This document shows positions 63,156 to 64,000 of a DNA stretch of 64,000 nt, one piece after another. The position numbers were made by a program, and so were the translations under genes. How positions within the stretch are numbered: position 1 is the stretch's first letter; each line of letters starts with the position of its first letter. The notes under the pieces were generated by a model. It did no database searches, was not told the origin of the DNA, and saw only the letters and a program-made list of their open reading frames with translations. Where the stretch lies: assembly GCA_050012775.1 (NCBI GenBank), contig JBEKGN010000008.1:1-64000 (forward strand). The letters run 5' to 3'. The DNA is from Roseiarcus sp050012775 (GTDB taxonomy: Bacteria > Pseudomonadota > Alphaproteobacteria > Rhizobiales > Beijerinckiaceae).

Positions 63156-64000
63156 ATGACGCGCAAGTATTTTGGCACCGACGGCATTCGCGGCCGCGCG
63201 AACGGCAAGATCACGGCCGAACTCGCCTTGAAGGTCGGGCAGGCGGCGGGGCTGGTCTTCCAGCGCGGCGAGCATCGTCACCGCGTGGTCATCGGCAAGG
63301 ACACCCGCCTTTCCGGCTATATGATCGAATACGCGCTCGTCGCCGGCTTCACTTCGGTCGGCATGGATGTGCTGCTGCTCGGCCCGGCGCCGACGCCGGC
63401 GGTGGCGATGCTGACGCGCTCGATGCGCTGCGACCTCGGGGTGATGATCTCGGCCTCGCACAACCTCTACGAGGACAACGGCATCAAGCTGTTCGGCCCC
63501 GACGGCTTCAAGCTGTCGGACGAAATCGAGGCGCGCATCGAAGCCCTGATGGACGGCGACCTCGCCGCGAAGCTCGCCAAGTCGCCCGATCTCGGCCGCG
63601 CCAGGCGCATCGACGACGTTCAGGCGCGCTACATCGAATACGCCAAGCGGACGCTGCCGCGCGACGTTTCGCTCGACGGCCTCAGGGTCGTCGTCGATTG
63701 CGCCAACGGCGCCGCCTACAAGGCGGCGCCGGAGGCCTTGTGGGAACTCGGCGCCGAGGTCATCAAGATCGGCGTCGAACCCAACGGCGTCAACATCAAC
63801 CTCGACCTCGGTTCGACCGCTCCCGAGGCGCTCGCCCAGAAGGTGCGGGAAATGCGCGCCGACGTCGGCATCGCGCTCGACGGCGACGCGGACCGCATGA
63901 TCATCGTCGACGAGAAGGGCCACGTCGTCGACGGCGACCAGATTCTCGCGGTGGTCGCCGAAAGCTGGCAGGCGGACGGACGCCTCGCCAAGCCCGGCAT
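63156..64000 (+). CDS. glmM: Phosphoglucosamine mutase, 3' part outside the window
   Basis: 281 residues visible of about 450. MTRKYFGTDGIRGRANGKITAEL is the conserved start, the phosphoserine loop is GVMISASHNLYEDNGIKLF, and the metal site is ALDGDADRMIIVD. It makes glucosamine 1-phosphate for peptidoglycan and lipopolysaccharide. The gene runs off the right edge. Confidence 0.96.
   Translation, partial: MTRKYFGTDGIRGRANGKITAELALKVGQAAGLVFQRGEHRHRVVIGKDTRLSGYMIEYALVAGFTSVGMDVLLLGPAPTPAVAMLTRSMRCDLGVMISASHNLYEDNGIKLFGPDGFKLSDEIEARIEALMDGDLAAKLAKSPDLGRARRIDDVQARYIEYAKRTLPRDVSLDGLRVVVDCANGAAYKAAPEALWELGAEVIKIGVEPNGVNINLDLGSTAPEALAQKVREMRADVGIALDGDADRMIIVDEKGHVVDGDQILAVVAESWQADGRLAKPG

Noticed and set aside
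62885..63214. Minus-strand frame of 109 residues before glmM
   Set aside because: Very Arg/Lys/Ser-rich, no ribosome site, and overlaps the start of glmM.

Overview
The window is high-GC DNA (about 65% by eye) from an alphaproteobacterium of the order Hyphomicrobiales (Rhizobiales). Supporting points are the pyrF / phospholipid-methyltransferase-like / dnaJ / dnaK block, a 6S RNA directly upstream of 5-formyltetrahydrofolate cyclo-ligase, and many small exported proteins typical of this order (DUF1236, DUF3309, DUF3096, DUF6101). A Methylocystaceae/Beijerinckiaceae-type host is a reasonable guess. The genus cannot be fixed from the sequence alone.

Positions 1-26,100 form an accessory stress and energy island. 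It holds small exported and membrane proteins, a patatin-like lipoprotein, a P-type proton ATPase followed by polyphosphate kinase 2, PRC-barrel, CsbD and Dps proteins, an ArsB/NhaD-type transporter, a GH13 enzyme of lower GC, an RND efflux system, and a 1484-residue CheB-CheR-PAS-kinase-REC-REC-LuxR regulator. Ten upstream regions carry one shared promoter design: a FixJ-box-like element TRRGTARTTTCCGANNCTG, with a TA-starting -10-like hexamer 25-27 bases downstream, pointing at the nearest gene. Three further upstream regions carry FNR/FixK-type TTGA-N6-TCAA boxes, each about 41 bases before a predicted start of transcription. Together these suggest a low-oxygen or redox regulon. The fused regulator, which has a FixJ-type output domain, is a candidate controller.

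Positions 25,850-27,800 look like an old integration site: a 192-bp element with inverted ends, a tRNA-like sequence with an encoded CCA end, an excisionase-like HTH protein, a tRNA 3'-end-like remnant and tRNA-Glu(CTC). Then come a TetR-controlled EmrAB-type pump with clear palindromic operators, a Bax-inhibitor-1 protein, a toxin-antitoxin pair with a tandem operator, dapB, two overlapping DUF1330 genes and a low-GC DUF3800 gene.

Positions 36,270-55,000 are mostly housekeeping: pyrF, dnaJ, dnaK, mscL, two aminotransferases, a CitE-like lyase, class I fumarase, RidA, AMP nucleosidase, proC and TetR. A frameshifted BrnA-type antitoxin lies at the end.

Positions 55,650-57,940 contain the most novel locus: a probable graspetide (omega-ester/amide RiPP) system. 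It has a short precursor candidate, an ATP-grasp ligase with the diagnostic FLEVNANGQFGWLD signature, and an FNR/FixK-type box upstream. An adjacent membrane protein and an exported protein may or may not belong to it. The right end is core again: 6S RNA, 5-FCL, a YmdB-like phosphoesterase, gph-like phosphatase, tRNA-Val(CAC), an L,D-transpeptidase, moaA, a monothiol glutaredoxin and the start of glmM.
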